Below, piece by piece: positions 7,951-18,706 of a DNA stretch of 64,000 nt. The position numbers and the translations under genes are program-made. The notes below the pieces were generated by a model. The model did not search any database. It was not told where the DNA came from and saw nothing but the letters and a program-made list of their open reading frames with translations. Within the stretch, counting starts at the first letter, position 1. The number at the start of each line of letters is the position of its first letter. Source of the stretch: Hyphomicrobiales bacterium (lineage in GTDB: Bacteria > Pseudomonadota > Alphaproteobacteria > Rhizobiales > Rhizobiaceae); NCBI GenBank assembly GCA_900465685.1, contig UEGR01000005.1, positions 1 through 64,000 of the forward strand, given 5' to 3'.

Positions 7951-10035
7951 ATGGCAAAGATCAAGGTTGACGGCACAGAGATCGAAGTACCCGATCACTA
8001 TACGCTCCTTCAGGCTGCCGAAGCCGCAGGCGCGGAAGTGCCGCGTTTTTGTTTCCACGAACGGCTTTCCATCGCTGGAAACTGCCGTATGTGCCTGGTT
8101 GAAGTGAAGGGTGGACCGCCGAAGCCGGCAGCATCCTGCGCTATGGGCGTGCGCGATCTGCGTCCCGGCCCGAATGGCGAAGCCCCTGAAATCTTCACCA
8201 ACACGCCGATGGTCAAGAAGGCCCGTGAAGGCGTGATGGAGTTCCTGCTTATCAACCACCCGCTGGATTGCCCGATCTGCGATCAGGGTGGCGAGTGCGA
8301 TCTGCAGGATCAGGCAATGGCTTTCGGCACCGACGGTTCGCGCTATCGCGAGAACAAGCGCGCTGTCGAAAACAAATATATCGGTCCGCTCGTCAAGACG
8401 GTAATGACGCGCTGCATTCACTGCACGCGCTGCGTCCGCTTCACGACCGAAGTTGCAGGCATTTCCGAACTTGGCCTCATCGGCCGCGGTGAAGACGCCG
8501 AGATCACCACCTATCTCGAACGCGCCATGACGTCGGAACTGCAGGGCAATGTCATCGATCTTTGCCCGGTTGGCGCTTTGACCTCGCGTCCTTATGCGTT
8601 CCAGGCGCGTCCATGGGAACTGAACAAGACTGAAACCATCGATGTGATGGATGCGGTCGGTTCCAACATCCGCGTTGACACCCGTGGCCGTGAAGTGATG
8701 CGCGTCATGCCGCGCGTCAATGAAGCGGTGAACGAAGAGTGGATTTCGGACAAGACCCGCTTCATCTGGGACGGCCTGCGCACCCAGCGCCTCGACCGCC
8801 CTTATGTTCGCAAGGATGGCCGTCTGGTCGCCGCGAGCTGGCCGGAAGCCTTCTCCGCTATCGCTGCCAAGGTTTCTGCAACCTCTGCCGACAAGATTGG
8901 CGCTGTTGCAGGCGATCTGGCTTCGGTTGAGGAAATCTACGCACTGAAGAACCTGATGGGTTCGCTCGGCTCCGCCAATATCGATAGCCGTCAGGATGGC
9001 GCAGCCCTCGATCCGGCACTGGGTCGTGCAAGCTATCTCTTTAACGCGACCATTGAAGGCATTGAAAACGCTGATGCTCTGCTCATCATCGGTTCCAATC
9101 CCCGCGTTGAAGCTGCTGTTCTGAACGCTCGCATCCGCAAGCGTCAGCGCATGGGTCATTTCCCGGTCGCTCTGATCGGCGAACAGGCTGAACTGCGCTA
9201 CGAATACGAATATCTCGGCGCCGGCGCAGATACGCTTGGCTCGCTTGCCGCTGGCAAGAACGCTTTCCGCGATGTGTTGGCCAAGGCTGAACGTCCGCTG
9301 ATCATCATCGGTCAGGGCGCGCTCACCGGTGAGAATGGTGCTGCGGTTCTGTCGACCGCCGCCAAGCTCGCTCAGGACGTCGGCGCGATCAAGGATGAGT
9401 GGAACGGCTTCTCCGTTCTGCACACTGCCGCTTCGCGCGTTGGCGCTCTGGATCTCGGCTTTGTGCCGGGTGAGGGCGGCAAGGCAGCTGGCGATATGCT
9501 GGGCAATCTAGATGTCGTGTTCCTGCTCGGTGCAGACGAACTCGACATGACAAGCAAGGGCTCAAGCTTCGTCGTTTACATCGGTACGCACGGCGATGCC
9601 GGGGCGCATGCCGCCGACGTGATCCTGCCGGGCGCAGCCTATACGGAAAAGTCGGGCACCTGGCTCAACACCGAAGGTCGCGTGCAGCTTGGCAGCCGCG
9701 CCGGTTTCGCACCGGGCGAAGCGAAGGAAGATTGGGCAATTCTGCGTGCTCTTTCCGATACGCTCGGCAAGCGTCTGCCGTTCGACTCGCTCGCACAGCT
9801 TCGCGCCAAGCTCTATGCGGACTACCCGCACATGCTGGCCATCGACACCATCACGCCTGCTTCCGCCGACGATCTCGTTGCGCTGGCAGCTAAGACCTCC
9901 AACCTGGGCGGCGGCGCTGCGTTCGTTTCCCCGGTCAAGGACTTCTACCTGACGAACCCAATTGCGCGCGCTTCCGCCGTCATGGCCGAATGCTCGGCGC
10001 TCGCGGCTGGCGGCTTCCAGCAGGCTGCCGAGTAA
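7951..10035 (+). CDS. nuoG: NADH-quinone oxidoreductase subunit G (75 kDa)
   Basis: 694 residues. The N-terminal ferredoxin-like domain has a [2Fe-2S] motif ([18 protein letters not shown]). The His-Cys cluster region follows ([20 protein letters not shown]), then [12 protein letters not shown] and DLCPVGAL for two [4Fe-4S] clusters. The large C-terminal part is a molybdopterin-oxidoreductase fold without cofactor. The chain of clusters carries electrons from NuoF/E to NuoI. It lies 93 bases after nuoF. Confidence 0.97.
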   Translation: MAKIKVDGTEIEVPDHYTLLQAAEAAGAEVPRFCFHERLSIAGNCRMCLVEVKGGPPKPAASCAMGVRDLRPGPNGEAPEIFTNTPMVKKAREGVMEFLLINHPLDCPICDQGGECDLQDQAMAFGTDGSRYRENKRAVENKYIGPLVKTVMTRCIHCTRCVRFTTEVAGISELGLIGRGEDAEITTYLERAMTSELQGNVIDLCPVGALTSRPYAFQARPWELNKTETIDVMDAVGSNIRVDTRGREVMRVMPRVNEAVNEEWISDKTRFIWDGLRTQRLDRPYVRKDGRLVAASWPEAFSAIAAKVSATSADKIGAVAGDLASVEEIYALKNLMGSLGSANIDSRQDGAALDPALGRASYLFNATIEGIENADALLIIGSNPRVEAAVLNARIRKRQRMGHFPVALIGEQAELRYEYEYLGAGADTLGSLAAGKNAFRDVLAKAERPLIIIGQGALTGENGAAVLSTAAKLAQDVGAIKDEWNGFSVLHTAASRVGALDLGFVPGEGGKAAGDMLGNLDVVFLLGADELDMTSKGSSFVVYIGTHGDAGAHAADVILPGAAYTEKSGTWLNTEGRVQLGSRAGFAPGEAKEDWAILRALSDTLGKRLPFDSLAQLRAKLYADYPHMLAIDTITPASADDLVALAAKTSNLGGGAAFVSPVKDFYLTNPIARASAVMAECSALAAGGFQQAAE

Positions 10036-10054
10036 GCGAGAGAGAGACGGAACA

Positions 10055-11098
10055 ATGGAAGGAATTTTTGCAGCTTACGTCTTACCCGCGCTGATTATGG
10101 CGCTGAAGTCGGTCGTTCTGCTCGTCGTATTGCTGATCGTCGTCGCTTACCTGCTTTACGCGGATCGCAAGATCTGGGCAGCAGTACAGCTTCGTCGCGG
10201 CCCTAACGTTGTCGGTCCCTGGGGTCTGTTCCAGGCTTTCGCCGACTTGTTGAAGTTCGTCTTCAAGGAACCAATCATTCCGTCGGGCGCAAACAAGGGT
10301 GTTTTCCTCCTTGCGCCCTTCGTCTCCGCCGTTCTCGCAATGGCTACATGGGCTGTTATCCCGGTCAATGAAGGCTGGGCTATCGCCAACATCAATGTCG
10401 GCATTCTCTATATCTTCGCCATTTCTTCGCTTGAAGTTTACGGCGTGATCATGGGCGGCTGGGCCTCCAACTCGAAGTACCCGTTCCTCGGCGCGCTTCG
10501 TTCGGCTGCGCAGATGGTTTCCTACGAAGTTTCCATCGGCTTCGTGATCGTTACGGTTCTGCTCACGGTTGGCTCGCTCAACCTGACCGACATCGTGCTT
10601 TCGCAGAATACCGGCCTCGGCACCATGCTTGGCCTGCCTGCATCGTTCCTCGACTGGAACTGGCTCTGCCTGTTCCCGATGTTCGTGATCTTCTTCATTT
10701 CGGCGCTTGCTGAAACGAACCGTCCGCCTTTCGATCTTGTCGAAGCTGAATCCGAACTCGTGGCCGGTCATATGATCGAATATTCGTCCACGCCGTTCCT
10801 TCTGTTCTTCCTCGGCGAATATGTGGCGATCACGCTGATGTGCGCCCTGATGACCACGCTCTTCCTCGGCGGCTGGCTGCCTCCGGTTGACGTATGGTTC
10901 CTCAACTGGGTTCCGGGCGTGATCTGGTTCATGCTCAAGCTCTGCTTCTGCTTCTTCATGTTCGCCATGGTGAAGGCTTTCGTACCGCGTTACCGCTATG
11001 ACCAGCTGATGCGTCTGGGTTGGAAGGTTTTCCTGCCGATCTCGCTCTTCATGGTTGTCGCAACCGCGACCTTCCTCAAAGTCTTCGGTCTGGCGTAA
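10055..11098 (+). CDS. nuoH: NADH-quinone oxidoreductase subunit H
   Basis: 347-residue membrane subunit linking the peripheral arm and the proton pumps. Eight or so helices are visible, with conserved loops [20 protein letters not shown] and [20 protein letters not shown] at the quinone-entry side. The ATG at 10055 gives the family length. An upstream in-frame start would overlap nuoG by 74 bases and has no ribosome site. Confidence 0.97.
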   Translation: MEGIFAAYVLPALIMALKSVVLLVVLLIVVAYLLYADRKIWAAVQLRRGPNVVGPWGLFQAFADLLKFVFKEPIIPSGANKGVFLLAPFVSAVLAMATWAVIPVNEGWAIANINVGILYIFAISSLEVYGVIMGGWASNSKYPFLGALRSAAQMVSYEVSIGFVIVTVLLTVGSLNLTDIVLSQNTGLGTMLGLPASFLDWNWLCLFPMFVIFFISALAETNRPPFDLVEAESELVAGHMIEYSSTPFLLFFLGEYVAITLMCALMTTLFLGGWLPPVDVWFLNWVPGVIWFMLKLCFCFFMFAMVKAFVPRYRYDQLMRLGWKVFLPISLFMVVATATFLKVFGLA

Positions 11099-11110
11099 GG
11101 AGTAATAACA

Positions 11111-11602
11111 ATGGCTTCAATCGCTCAAGCAGCCAAATCGCTCCTTCTCAAGGAATTCGTCGGCGCGTTCTTTCTTTCCATGCGCCAGTTCTTCGCGCCG
11201 AAGGCAACGTTGAACTACCCGCATGAAAAGGGCCCGGTTTCGCCGCGCTTCCGTGGCGAACACGCTCTGCGCCGTTATCCCAATGGTGAAGAACGCTGCA
11301 TCGCCTGCAAGCTTTGCGAAGCAATCTGCCCGGCGCAGGCCATCACCATCGAGGCAGGTCCGCGCCGCAACGACGGCACCCGCCGCACGGTGCGTTACGA
11401 CATCGACATGGTGAAGTGCATTTATTGCGGCTTCTGCCAGGAAGCATGTCCGGTGGATGCCATCGTCGAAGGTCCGAACTTCGAGTTCGCGACCGAGACG
11501 CGCGAAGAGCTGTACTACGACAAGGACAAGCTCCTCGCCAACGGTGACCGTTGGGAACGCGAAATCGCGCGCAATATCGCGATGGATGCGCCTTATCGCT
11601 GA
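11111..11602 (+). CDS. nuoI: NADH-quinone oxidoreductase subunit I (2x[4Fe-4S])
   Basis: 163 residues with two ferredoxin motifs, [14 protein letters not shown] and [14 protein letters not shown], binding clusters N6a and N6b between NuoG and NuoB. GGAG precedes the ATG by nine bases. An 18-base inverted repeat begins at its stop codon. Confidence 0.98.
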   Translation: MASIAQAAKSLLLKEFVGAFFLSMRQFFAPKATLNYPHEKGPVSPRFRGEHALRRYPNGEERCIACKLCEAICPAQAITIEAGPRRNDGTRRTVRYDIDMVKCIYCGFCQEACPVDAIVEGPNFEFATETREELYYDKDKLLANGDRWEREIARNIAMDAPYR

Positions 11603-11617
11603 TCGGGTTCCCGATCA
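11600..11617 (+). other. Inverted repeat spanning the nuoI stop codon
   Basis: TGATCGGG (11600-11607) and CCCGATCA (11610-11617) are perfect arms with a two-base centre. The first three bases are the nuoI TGA. As RNA the arms would need to open for a larger loop. It opens a 126-base gap before nuoJ and mirrors the hairpin after nuoB. Confidence 0.45.
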
Positions 11618-11728
11618 GTTCGAGCGTCAGATCGGGTTTTCGGTCAGTTCGATGCTCGAACAAGAGTTTATGAATAAAGCGGGCAAAGCAATAGGGCTTT
11701 GCTCACGGAAAGGTGTTGGGGGATCCCC

Positions 11729-12346
11729 ATGCTGACAGGTATTGCGGCAGCGTTTTTCTATCTGTTCGCTTTCATCATGATCGCAAGCGCGTTCATGGTG
11801 ATTGCGGCACGCAACCCCGTGCATTCGGTGCTGTTTCTGATCCTCACATTCTTCAATGCGGCAGCTCTGTTCCTGCTGACAGGGGCTGAGTTCCTCGCCA
11901 TGATCCTGCTCGTCGTTTATGTCGGCGCTGTGGCGGTTCTCTTCCTCTTCGTCGTCATGATGTTGGATGTGGATTTCTCGGAACTGAAGCGCGGTGCGCT
12001 GCAATATGCGCCGGTCGGTGCTCTGGTCGGGTTGATCCTGCTGGGCGAACTGATCTTCGTATTCGCAAGCAACATGTTTGCGCCGAAGCTGGGGCAGGGC
12101 GCTGTGCCGATCCCGAATATCGCCGAGCGGACCAACACCGCTGCTCTGGGCGACATTCTCTACACCGACTTCGTCTTCTACTTCCAGGTTGCAGGTCTCG
12201 TCCTTCTGGTCGCGATGATCGGCGCCATCGTTCTGACGCTGCGGCACAAGCCGAATGTCAAGCGCCAGTCCATCTCGGCCCAGGTTGCTCGTACGCCAGA
12301 AACGGCGATCGAGGTCAAGCAGGTCGAAACGGGCAAAGGCATCTAA
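11729..12346 (+). CDS. nuoJ: NADH-quinone oxidoreductase subunit J
   Basis: 205 residues with five hydrophobic helices; the conserved third helix region [20 protein letters not shown] contains the Tyr and Gly positions of the proton-path pi-bulge. The start at 11729 follows GGGGGA and matches the family N-terminus. An in-frame ATG ten codons earlier has no ribosome site. The C-terminal tail is basic and probably cytoplasmic. Confidence 0.96.
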
Positions 12347-12356
12347 GGATAAGCAT

Positions 12357-12665
12357 ATGGAAATCGGTATCGCTCATTATCTGACCGTTTCGGCCATCCT
12401 GTTCACGCTTGGCGTCTTCGGCATCTTTTTGAACCGCAAGAATGTCATCGTTATCCTGATGTCGATCGAATTGATCCTGCTTTCGGTCAATCTCAATTTC
12501 GTGGCGTTCTCCAGCCAGCTCGGCGACATGGTCGGGCAGGTCTTCGCCCTTTTCGTTCTGACTGTTGCGGCTGCTGAAGCGGCCATCGGTCTGGCAATTC
12601 TCGTTGTTTTCTTCCGTAATCGCGGTTCCATCGCGGTGGAAGACGTCAATGTTATGAAAGGTTGA
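12357..12665 (+). CDS. nuoK: NADH-quinone oxidoreductase subunit K
   Basis: 102 residues, three membrane helices (about 4-24, 30-52 and 62-86) with conserved buried glutamates in [14 protein letters not shown] and [15 protein letters not shown], which take part in proton transfer. The start at 12357 follows AAGGATAAGC. Normal size for NuoK/ND4L. Confidence 0.97.
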
Positions 12666-12672
12666 CGGGCAA

Positions 12673-14664
12673 ATGCTCTACTACGCGATCGTCTTCCTTC
12701 CGCTTATCGGCTTTCTTATTGCTGGCTTGTTCGGCAATAAGATCGGCGCAAAGGCGAGTGAATACATCACTTCTGGCCTCATGGTTATCGTCGCGATCTG
12801 CTCGTGGATCGTGTTCTTCCAGATTCCAATGGGCGACGGTGAAACTGTGCGCATTCCGGTGCTGCATTGGGTCACGTCCGGTTCGCTGTCCTTCGATTGG
12901 GCGCTGCGTGTCGACACGCTGACCGGCGTCATGCTTGTTGTCGTGAACTCGGTTTCGGCTCTCGTGCATATCTACTCGATTGGATATATGCACCACGATC
13001 CGCATCGTCCGCGCTTCTTCGCCTATCTGTCGCTGTTCACCTTCGCGATGCTCATGCTGGTTACGTCGGACAATCTCGTCCAGATGTTCTTCGGCTGGGA
13101 AGGCGTTGGTCTGGCGTCCTATCTTCTGATCGGTTTCTGGTTCAAGAAGCCTTCGGCCAATGCCGCCGCCATGAAGGCCTTCGTCGTCAACCGCGTTGGT
13201 GACTTCGGCTTCCTGCTCGGTATCTTCGGCCTGTTCGCTCTGTTCCAGTCGGTCGACTACAACACGATCTTTGCTGCTGCCGCCAATTATCTGCCAGCAG
13301 AAGGCGCTGCGGATGCAGGTCAGGTCGTGCTGAACTTCCTCGGCTATGAACTGCACAAGGAAACGGCGCTGACCGTTGTCTGCCTGCTTCTGTTCATGGG
13401 CGCCATGGGTAAGTCGGCGCAGTTCCTGCTGCACACCTGGCTTCCGGACGCGATGGAAGGCCCAACACCTGTTTCGGCTCTCATTCACGCCGCAACCATG
13501 GTGACCGCGGGCGTATTCATGGTCGCGCGCATGTCGCCGATCTTCGAACTGTCGCATACGGCTCTTCTGGTCGTCACCATCATCGGTGCCACCACCGCAT
13601 TCTTCGCGGCAACGGTTGCCCTGGTGCAGAACGATATCAAGCGTGTTATCGCTTATTCGACCTGTTCGCAGCTGGGCTATATGTTCGCGGCACTCGGCGT
13701 CGGTGCTTATGGTGCCGCCGTATTCCACCTGTTCACGCACGCCTTCTTCAAGGCGCTTCTGTTCCTTTGCGCCGGTTCGGTTATCCATGCCGTCTCGGAA
13801 GAACAGGACATGCGTCGCATGGGCGGCCTGCGTAAGCTGATCCCGGCTACCTACTGGATGATGATGATCGGCACGGTCGCCATTACGGGTCTCGGTATTC
13901 CGGGCACGATCATCGGTACGGCTGGCTTCTTCTCGAAGGATGCGATCATCGAATCCGTGTTCGCTTCGCACAGCCCGGCCAGCGGTTACGCCTTTACGCT
14001 TCTCGTCGTCTCGGCTTTGTTCACGAGCTTCTATTCCTGGCGTCTGATTTTCATGACCTTCTTCGGCAAGCCGCGCGCTTCGGCGGAAGTCATGCATCAC
14101 GTTCATGAATCGCCTGCCGTGATGCTGGTGCCGCTGTTCATTCTCGCTGTTGGCGCGATCCTTGCCGGTGTTGTGTTCAAGGAATTCTTCTTCGGTCATG
14201 ATTATGCCGAGTTCTGGAAGGGTGCGCTGTTCACATCGCCGACCAACGAGATACTGGAACATCATCACCATGTTCCGACCTGGGTTGCCGTGTCGCCGTT
14301 TACCGCGATGGTCGTTGGCTTCATCGTCGCCTGGATCTTCTACATCCGGTCGCCGGAAACGCCGAAGGCACTGGCAGAACGCCATCGCGGTCTGTACCAG
14401 TTCCTGCTGAACAAGTGGTATTTCGACGAACTCTACGACTTCCTCTTCGTTCGCCCAGCCAAGCGGCTCGGTCGTCTGTTCTGGAAGGGTGGCGACGGCT
14501 GGCTCATTGACGGCTTCGGTCCGGATGGTATCTCGGCCCGTGTGCTCGATGTCACCAACCGCGTCGTCAAGATGCAGTCCGGATATCTTTATCATTACGC
14601 ATTCGCGATGCTGATCGGCGTCGCCGCGCTCGTCACCTGGATGATGCTCGGGAGCTCTTTCTGA
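12673..14664 (+). CDS. nuoL: NADH-quinone oxidoreductase subunit L (antiporter-like)
   Basis: 663 residues with 14 or more membrane helices of the Mrp-antiporter type. The conserved [18 protein letters not shown] (Glu essential for pumping), [20 protein letters not shown] and the broken-helix region are all present. The C-terminal part forms the long lateral helix along the membrane arm. Its stop overlaps the nuoM start by one base. Confidence 0.97.
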   Translation: MLYYAIVFLPLIGFLIAGLFGNKIGAKASEYITSGLMVIVAICSWIVFFQIPMGDGETVRIPVLHWVTSGSLSFDWALRVDTLTGVMLVVVNSVSALVHIYSIGYMHHDPHRPRFFAYLSLFTFAMLMLVTSDNLVQMFFGWEGVGLASYLLIGFWFKKPSANAAAMKAFVVNRVGDFGFLLGIFGLFALFQSVDYNTIFAAAANYLPAEGAADAGQVVLNFLGYELHKETALTVVCLLLFMGAMGKSAQFLLHTWLPDAMEGPTPVSALIHAATMVTAGVFMVARMSPIFELSHTALLVVTIIGATTAFFAATVALVQNDIKRVIAYSTCSQLGYMFAALGVGAYGAAVFHLFTHAFFKALLFLCAGSVIHAVSEEQDMRRMGGLRKLIPATYWMMMIGTVAITGLGIPGTIIGTAGFFSKDAIIESVFASHSPASGYAFTLLVVSALFTSFYSWRLIFMTFFGKPRASAEVMHHVHESPAVMLVPLFILAVGAILAGVVFKEFFFGHDYAEFWKGALFTSPTNEILEHHHHVPTWVAVSPFTAMVVGFIVAWIFYIRSPETPKALAERHRGLYQFLLNKWYFDELYDFLFVRPAKRLGRLFWKGGDGWLIDGFGPDGISARVLDVTNRVVKMQSGYLYHYAFAMLIGVAALVTWMMLGSSF

Positions 14665-16172
14665 TGACCGACTGGCCAATTCTCTCAACGGTCACGTTTC
14701 TGCCGCTCGTCGGCGCGTTACTGATCCTTCTGATCAAGGACGACAGCGAGGCTGCGCGTCGCAACATCCGCAACGTGGCTTTGCTGACGACGGTATTCGT
14801 CTTCATCCTGTCGCTCGTTGTCTGGGCCGGGTTCGATAATTCGAACCCCGGTTTCCAGATGGTCGAGCAGGCTGGCTGGATGGGTGGTGGCATCAGCTAC
14901 CACATGGGCGTGGACGGCATTTCCGTCCTGTTCGTGGTGCTGTCTGCTTTCCTGATGCCGTTCTGCATTCTCGCAAGCTGGCTATCGGTCGAAAAGCGCG
15001 TCAAGGAATACATGATCGCGTTCCTCATTCTGGAAACGCTCATGATCGGCGTGTTCTGCGCGCTCGACCTGTTCCTGTTCTACGTGTTCTTCGAAGCAAG
15101 CCTTATCCCGATGTTCATCATCATCGGCGTGTGGGGCGGCAAGCGTCGCGTCTATGCAAGCTTGAAGTTCTTCCTCTATACGCTGCTCGGCTCGGTGCTG
15201 ATGCTCATCGCCATCATGGCCATGTACTGGCAGGCTGGCACGATGAACATCGTCGAGTTGCAGAAGTTCAGCTTCCCGGCTGGCATGCAAACATGGCTAT
15301 GGCTCGCCTTCTTCGCGTCGTTTGCGGTCAAGATGCCGATGTGGCCGGTCCACACCTGGCTTCCGGATGCGCACGTTGAAGCGCCGACAGCAGGCTCGGT
15401 CATTCTGGCCGGTATCCTTCTGAAGCTCGGCGGCTACGGCTTCCTGCGCTTCTCGCTGCCGATGTTCCCGCTGGCTTCCGCCGATTTCGCGCCGCTTGTG
15501 TTCACGCTGTCGGTGATCGCCATCATCTACACGTCTCTGGTGGCTCTGGTTCAGGAAGACATCAAGAAGCTGATCGCCTACTCGTCCGTTGCACACATGG
15601 CCTATGTGACCATGGGTATCTTCGCGGCCAACGAGCAGGGCATTCAGGGTGCAATCTTCCAGATGCTGTCGCACGGTATCGTGTCGGGTGCGCTCTTCCT
15701 TTGCGTCGGCGTGATCTATGACCGTATGCATACCCGTGAGATCGCGGCGTTCGGCGGTCTGGTGAACAACATGCCGAAATATGCGGTGGCCTTCCTCATC
15801 TTCACGATGGCGAATGTGGGCCTGCCGGGTACTTCGGGCTTCATCGGTGAATTCCTGACGCTGTTCGGTGTGTTCCGGGTCAATACCTGGGTGGCGCTGT
15901 TCGCAACGACGGGTGTCATTCTCTCGGCGGCCTATGCGCTCTGGCTCTACCGCAAGGTGATCTTCGGCGCACTCGACAAGGAAAGCCTGAAGGCGCTCCT
16001 CGATCTGAGCCCGCGTGAGAAGATCATTCTCTATCCGCTCGTGGTACTCACCATCTTCTTCGGCGTGTATCCGGCACCGGTCTTCAATGCGACTGCAAGT
16101 GCTGTGACCGCTCTGGTTCAACATTACGACGCTGCAGTTGGCGGAGCCGCCAATGCAATGCTGGCACAGTAA
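14664..16172 (+). CDS. nuoM: NADH-quinone oxidoreductase subunit M (antiporter-like)
   Basis: 502 residues, about 14 membrane helices. [18 protein letters not shown] has the key Glu, and [20 protein letters not shown] is the conserved lysine/histidine channel segment of ND4-type pumps. It is coupled to nuoL by a TGATG overlap and followed by nuoN after 20 bases. Confidence 0.97.
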   Translation: MTDWPILSTVTFLPLVGALLILLIKDDSEAARRNIRNVALLTTVFVFILSLVVWAGFDNSNPGFQMVEQAGWMGGGISYHMGVDGISVLFVVLSAFLMPFCILASWLSVEKRVKEYMIAFLILETLMIGVFCALDLFLFYVFFEASLIPMFIIIGVWGGKRRVYASLKFFLYTLLGSVLMLIAIMAMYWQAGTMNIVELQKFSFPAGMQTWLWLAFFASFAVKMPMWPVHTWLPDAHVEAPTAGSVILAGILLKLGGYGFLRFSLPMFPLASADFAPLVFTLSVIAIIYTSLVALVQEDIKKLIAYSSVAHMAYVTMGIFAANEQGIQGAIFQMLSHGIVSGALFLCVGVIYDRMHTREIAAFGGLVNNMPKYAVAFLIFTMANVGLPGTSGFIGEFLTLFGVFRVNTWVALFATTGVILSAAYALWLYRKVIFGALDKESLKALLDLSPREKIILYPLVVLTIFFGVYPAPVFNATASAVTALVQHYDAAVGGAANAMLAQ

Positions 16173-16192
16173 GAAAATAAAGGCGTAAGGTC

Positions 16193-17629
16193 ATGCAGAC
16201 TGATCTGATAGCTCATCTGACCCTTGCAGCACCGGAGGTTCTCCTGGCTGTAGGCGCCTTGGCACTGCTTATGATCGGCGTGTTCTCTGGCGAGCGTGCA
16301 ACCACGCTCGTCAACGGACTGTCCGTCGCAGTGCTGATTGCAGCGCTGGCACTGGTTGTTCTATTCCCGGCGAATGGTTCCGCTTTCGGCGGCGCCATCG
16401 TCAATGACGGCTTCGGCCGCTTCATGAAGGTGCTGACGCTGATCGGCTCCATCGTCACGCTCGTCATGTCGGTCGGTTTCGCCAAGGCGGAAAAGTTCGA
16501 CAAGTTCGAGTTCCCGGTCCTGATCGTCATCTCGACGCTCGGCATGCTGCTGATGGTGTCGGCATCCAACATGCTGTCGCTTTATCTCGGTCTCGAACTG
16601 CAGTCGCTGGCGCTTTACGTGCTGGCAGCGTTCAACCGTGACAGCGTTCGTTCGACGGAAGCCGGTCTGAAGTATTTCGTTCTCGGCTCGCTGTCTTCGG
16701 GCATGCTGCTTTACGGCATCTCGCTTGTTTACGGCTATACCGGCCATATCGGCTTTACCGAAATCGCCCAGGCTGTTTCGGGCGGCCAGCGTGAGCTTGG
16801 TCTGGTATTCGGTCTGGTCTTCATTCTGGCCGGTCTGGCATTCAAGATTTCCGCTGTTCCGTTCCATATGTGGACGCCGGACGTCTATGAAGGCGCGCCG
16901 ACCCCGGTCACGGCCTTCTTTGCCGCCGCTCCGAAGATGGCCGCCATGGCGCTCATCATCCGCGTCGTCTCGGAAGCCTTTGCTCCGGTCACCCATGACT
17001 GGCAGCAGGTTGTGATCTTCATCGCAATCGCATCGATGGTTCTGGGTGCATTCGCTGCTATCGGCCAGCGCAACATCAAGCGTCTGATGGCTTATTCCTC
17101 CATCAGCCACATGGGCTATGCCCTTGTCGGTCTCGCTGCCGGTACGGCTGTGGGCGTGAAGGGCGTGGCAATTTACATGGCGATCTATCTTGCCATGACG
17201 CTCGGCACCTTTGCCTTCATCCTCGCCATGCGCACCAAGGACGGCAATGTCGAAAACATTGGCGATCTGGCCGGTCTGTCGCGCACCAATCCGGTGCTGG
17301 CAACGATCATGACGATCTTCCTGTTCTCGCTCGCCGGTATCCCGCCGCTCGCTGGCTTTTTCGGCAAGTGGTACACCTTCCTCGCAGCCGTGCAGGCCGG
17401 TCTTTATCCGCTGGCGATCATCGGTATCGTGGCGTCGGTCGTGGGTGCGTTCTACTATCTGCGCATGATCAAGATCATGTGGTTCGATGAGCCGGTCGGC
17501 GGTTTCGTGCCGGTCGCGGGCGAGCTGCGTCTCGTTCTCGGCGTCACGGGTGCCTTTGTGCTCTTCTACGTCTTCCTTGCTGGCCCAATCGGCGGATTTG
17601 CCGAAGCCGCAGCAAAGACGTTCTTCTAA
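16193..17629 (+). CDS. nuoN: NADH-quinone oxidoreductase subunit N (antiporter-like)
   Basis: 478 residues with about 14 helices. [20 protein letters not shown] and [20 protein letters not shown] are the ND2/NuoN signatures. It is the last of the 14 nuo genes. birA starts 21 bases later on the same strand with no terminator between, so birA probably lies in the same transcript. Confidence 0.97.
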   Translation: MQTDLIAHLTLAAPEVLLAVGALALLMIGVFSGERATTLVNGLSVAVLIAALALVVLFPANGSAFGGAIVNDGFGRFMKVLTLIGSIVTLVMSVGFAKAEKFDKFEFPVLIVISTLGMLLMVSASNMLSLYLGLELQSLALYVLAAFNRDSVRSTEAGLKYFVLGSLSSGMLLYGISLVYGYTGHIGFTEIAQAVSGGQRELGLVFGLVFILAGLAFKISAVPFHMWTPDVYEGAPTPVTAFFAAAPKMAAMALIIRVVSEAFAPVTHDWQQVVIFIAIASMVLGAFAAIGQRNIKRLMAYSSISHMGYALVGLAAGTAVGVKGVAIYMAIYLAMTLGTFAFILAMRTKDGNVENIGDLAGLSRTNPVLATIMTIFLFSLAGIPPLAGFFGKWYTFLAAVQAGLYPLAIIGIVASVVGAFYYLRMIKIMWFDEPVGGFVPVAGELRLVLGVTGAFVLFYVFLAGPIGGFAEAAAKTFF

Positions 17630-17650
17630 GTAACCCGCGCAGGTGATCGA

Positions 17651-18448
17651 ATGCATTTCGCGCTTTCGCCTGTCGCCGAAAATGCTGGCTACCGTCTCGA
17701 GGTTTTCGAGACGGTAGGCTCCACCAACGCGGTGGCTCTGGAACGAGCGGCGGCAGGTGATCCGGGCAAGCTCTGGCTTGTCTCGAAGAGACAGGAAAGC
17801 GGGCGTGGAAGACGCGGTCGTGCCTGGTCTACACCGGAAGGCAATCTGGCCTCCACACTTCTTCTGATTGAATCCTATGAGTTGAAAACGGCGGCGACGC
17901 TCGGTTTCGTTGCTGGCCTGTCGCTCGCTGATGCGCTGGAAGCGGCTTTTGCAGCAACGGGCCCAGCCGTACCGCCGAAAATCGGACTGAAATGGCCGAA
18001 TGATGTGCTGCTGGATGGCGCAAAGCTGTCGGGCATTCTGCTGGAATCGTCCATTCTCGCGAAGGATCGCTTTGCGGTCGCAATAGGCATCGGCACCAAC
18101 ATTGTGGCTTTCCCCGACGATTTGCCCTATGCCGCGACCTCGCTTAACGCGCTTGGCAGCAAGTGTGATGCCGAGACGTTGTTTGCCGCTCTTTCCGACG
18201 CATGGTCGGTCAATTATCGTGTGTGGGACGAGGGGCGCGGACTCGATGCCATTCGCAAACGCTGGCTGGAGCGGGCACATGGTTTGGGTGGAAATGTCAC
18301 CATGCAGGTTGAGGGCAAGATCATCGAAGGCCGCTTCGAGACGATAGATGAAGCATGCCGTTTCGTGATCCGCGACAATGATGGCGGGCGTGTTACGGTC
18401 ACAGCGGGCGATGTTTATTTCGGAACTGCTGCAACACTGCGGAAATAA
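17651..18448 (+). CDS. birA: Biotin--[acetyl-CoA-carboxylase] ligase
   Basis: 265 residues of the ligase and C-terminal domains only; the N-terminal DNA-binding domain of enterobacterial BirA is missing, so it is a non-repressor form. The adenylate-binding segment ESGRGRRGRAWSTPEGNLAS and KWPNDVLLDGAKLSGILLE are present. It makes biotinoyl-AMP and attaches biotin to AccB and other carboxylases. It sits directly behind nuoN, a placement without an obvious functional link. Confidence 0.95.
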   Translation: MHFALSPVAENAGYRLEVFETVGSTNAVALERAAAGDPGKLWLVSKRQESGRGRRGRAWSTPEGNLASTLLLIESYELKTAATLGFVAGLSLADALEAAFAATGPAVPPKIGLKWPNDVLLDGAKLSGILLESSILAKDRFAVAIGIGTNIVAFPDDLPYAATSLNALGSKCDAETLFAALSDAWSVNYRVWDEGRGLDAIRKRWLERAHGLGGNVTMQVEGKIIEGRFETIDEACRFVIRDNDGGRVTVTAGDVYFGTAATLRK

Positions 18449-18509
18449 CAGCTTTCTTTTATCTTGCCGGGGTTGCAACTAAAGCAATTTAGGTCCAGTG
18501 GATGCGGCG

Positions 18510-18589
18510 AAAGCATGTCTCCCCGAAGTGGGATCAAGTTTTAGCGCATTGGCCCGAAAATCGGAATCGATTTTTGGAAAGCACGATGC
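18510..18589. repeat. Intergenic palindromic repeat (rhizobial type), two adjoining pieces
   Basis: The first piece (18510-18545) has the GCATGTCTCCCCGAAGTGGGA pattern split by substitutions; the second (18546-18589) is a palindrome with GCATT and GATGC ends and inner arms AAAATCG (18557-18563) and CGATTTT (18568-18574). Similar cores recur at 25513-25556 and 47361-47398. Such short mosaic elements are common between genes in this order. Confidence 0.6.
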
Positions 18590-18602
18590 GTAGAAGCAAA
18601 GA

Positions 18603-18652
18603 CTTGCAGTGTTCTTTGTGCCTCCAGAAAGACGCACAAAGAACACTGCAAG
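18603..18652 (+). other. 19-bp perfect hairpin upstream of RNase J
   Basis: Arms CTTGCAGTGTTCTTTGTGC (18603-18621) and GCACAAAGAACACTGCAAG (18634-18652) pair without mismatch around a 12-base loop, ending 54 bases before the RNase J ATG. No T-run follows, so it is not a standard terminator. As a 5' leader structure it would be a strong RNase III substrate. Confidence 0.75.
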
Positions 18653-18706
18653 CGCAAACTGATCCAGATACACTTTGCAAGCAGGTATAGTTACAAAGGA
18701 AATTTC

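Noticed and set aside
12652-18478. Long antisense frames over nuoL (678 codons) and nuoN-birA (705 codons)
   Set aside because: Same reason: they mirror well-supported genes, with low-complexity charged composition.
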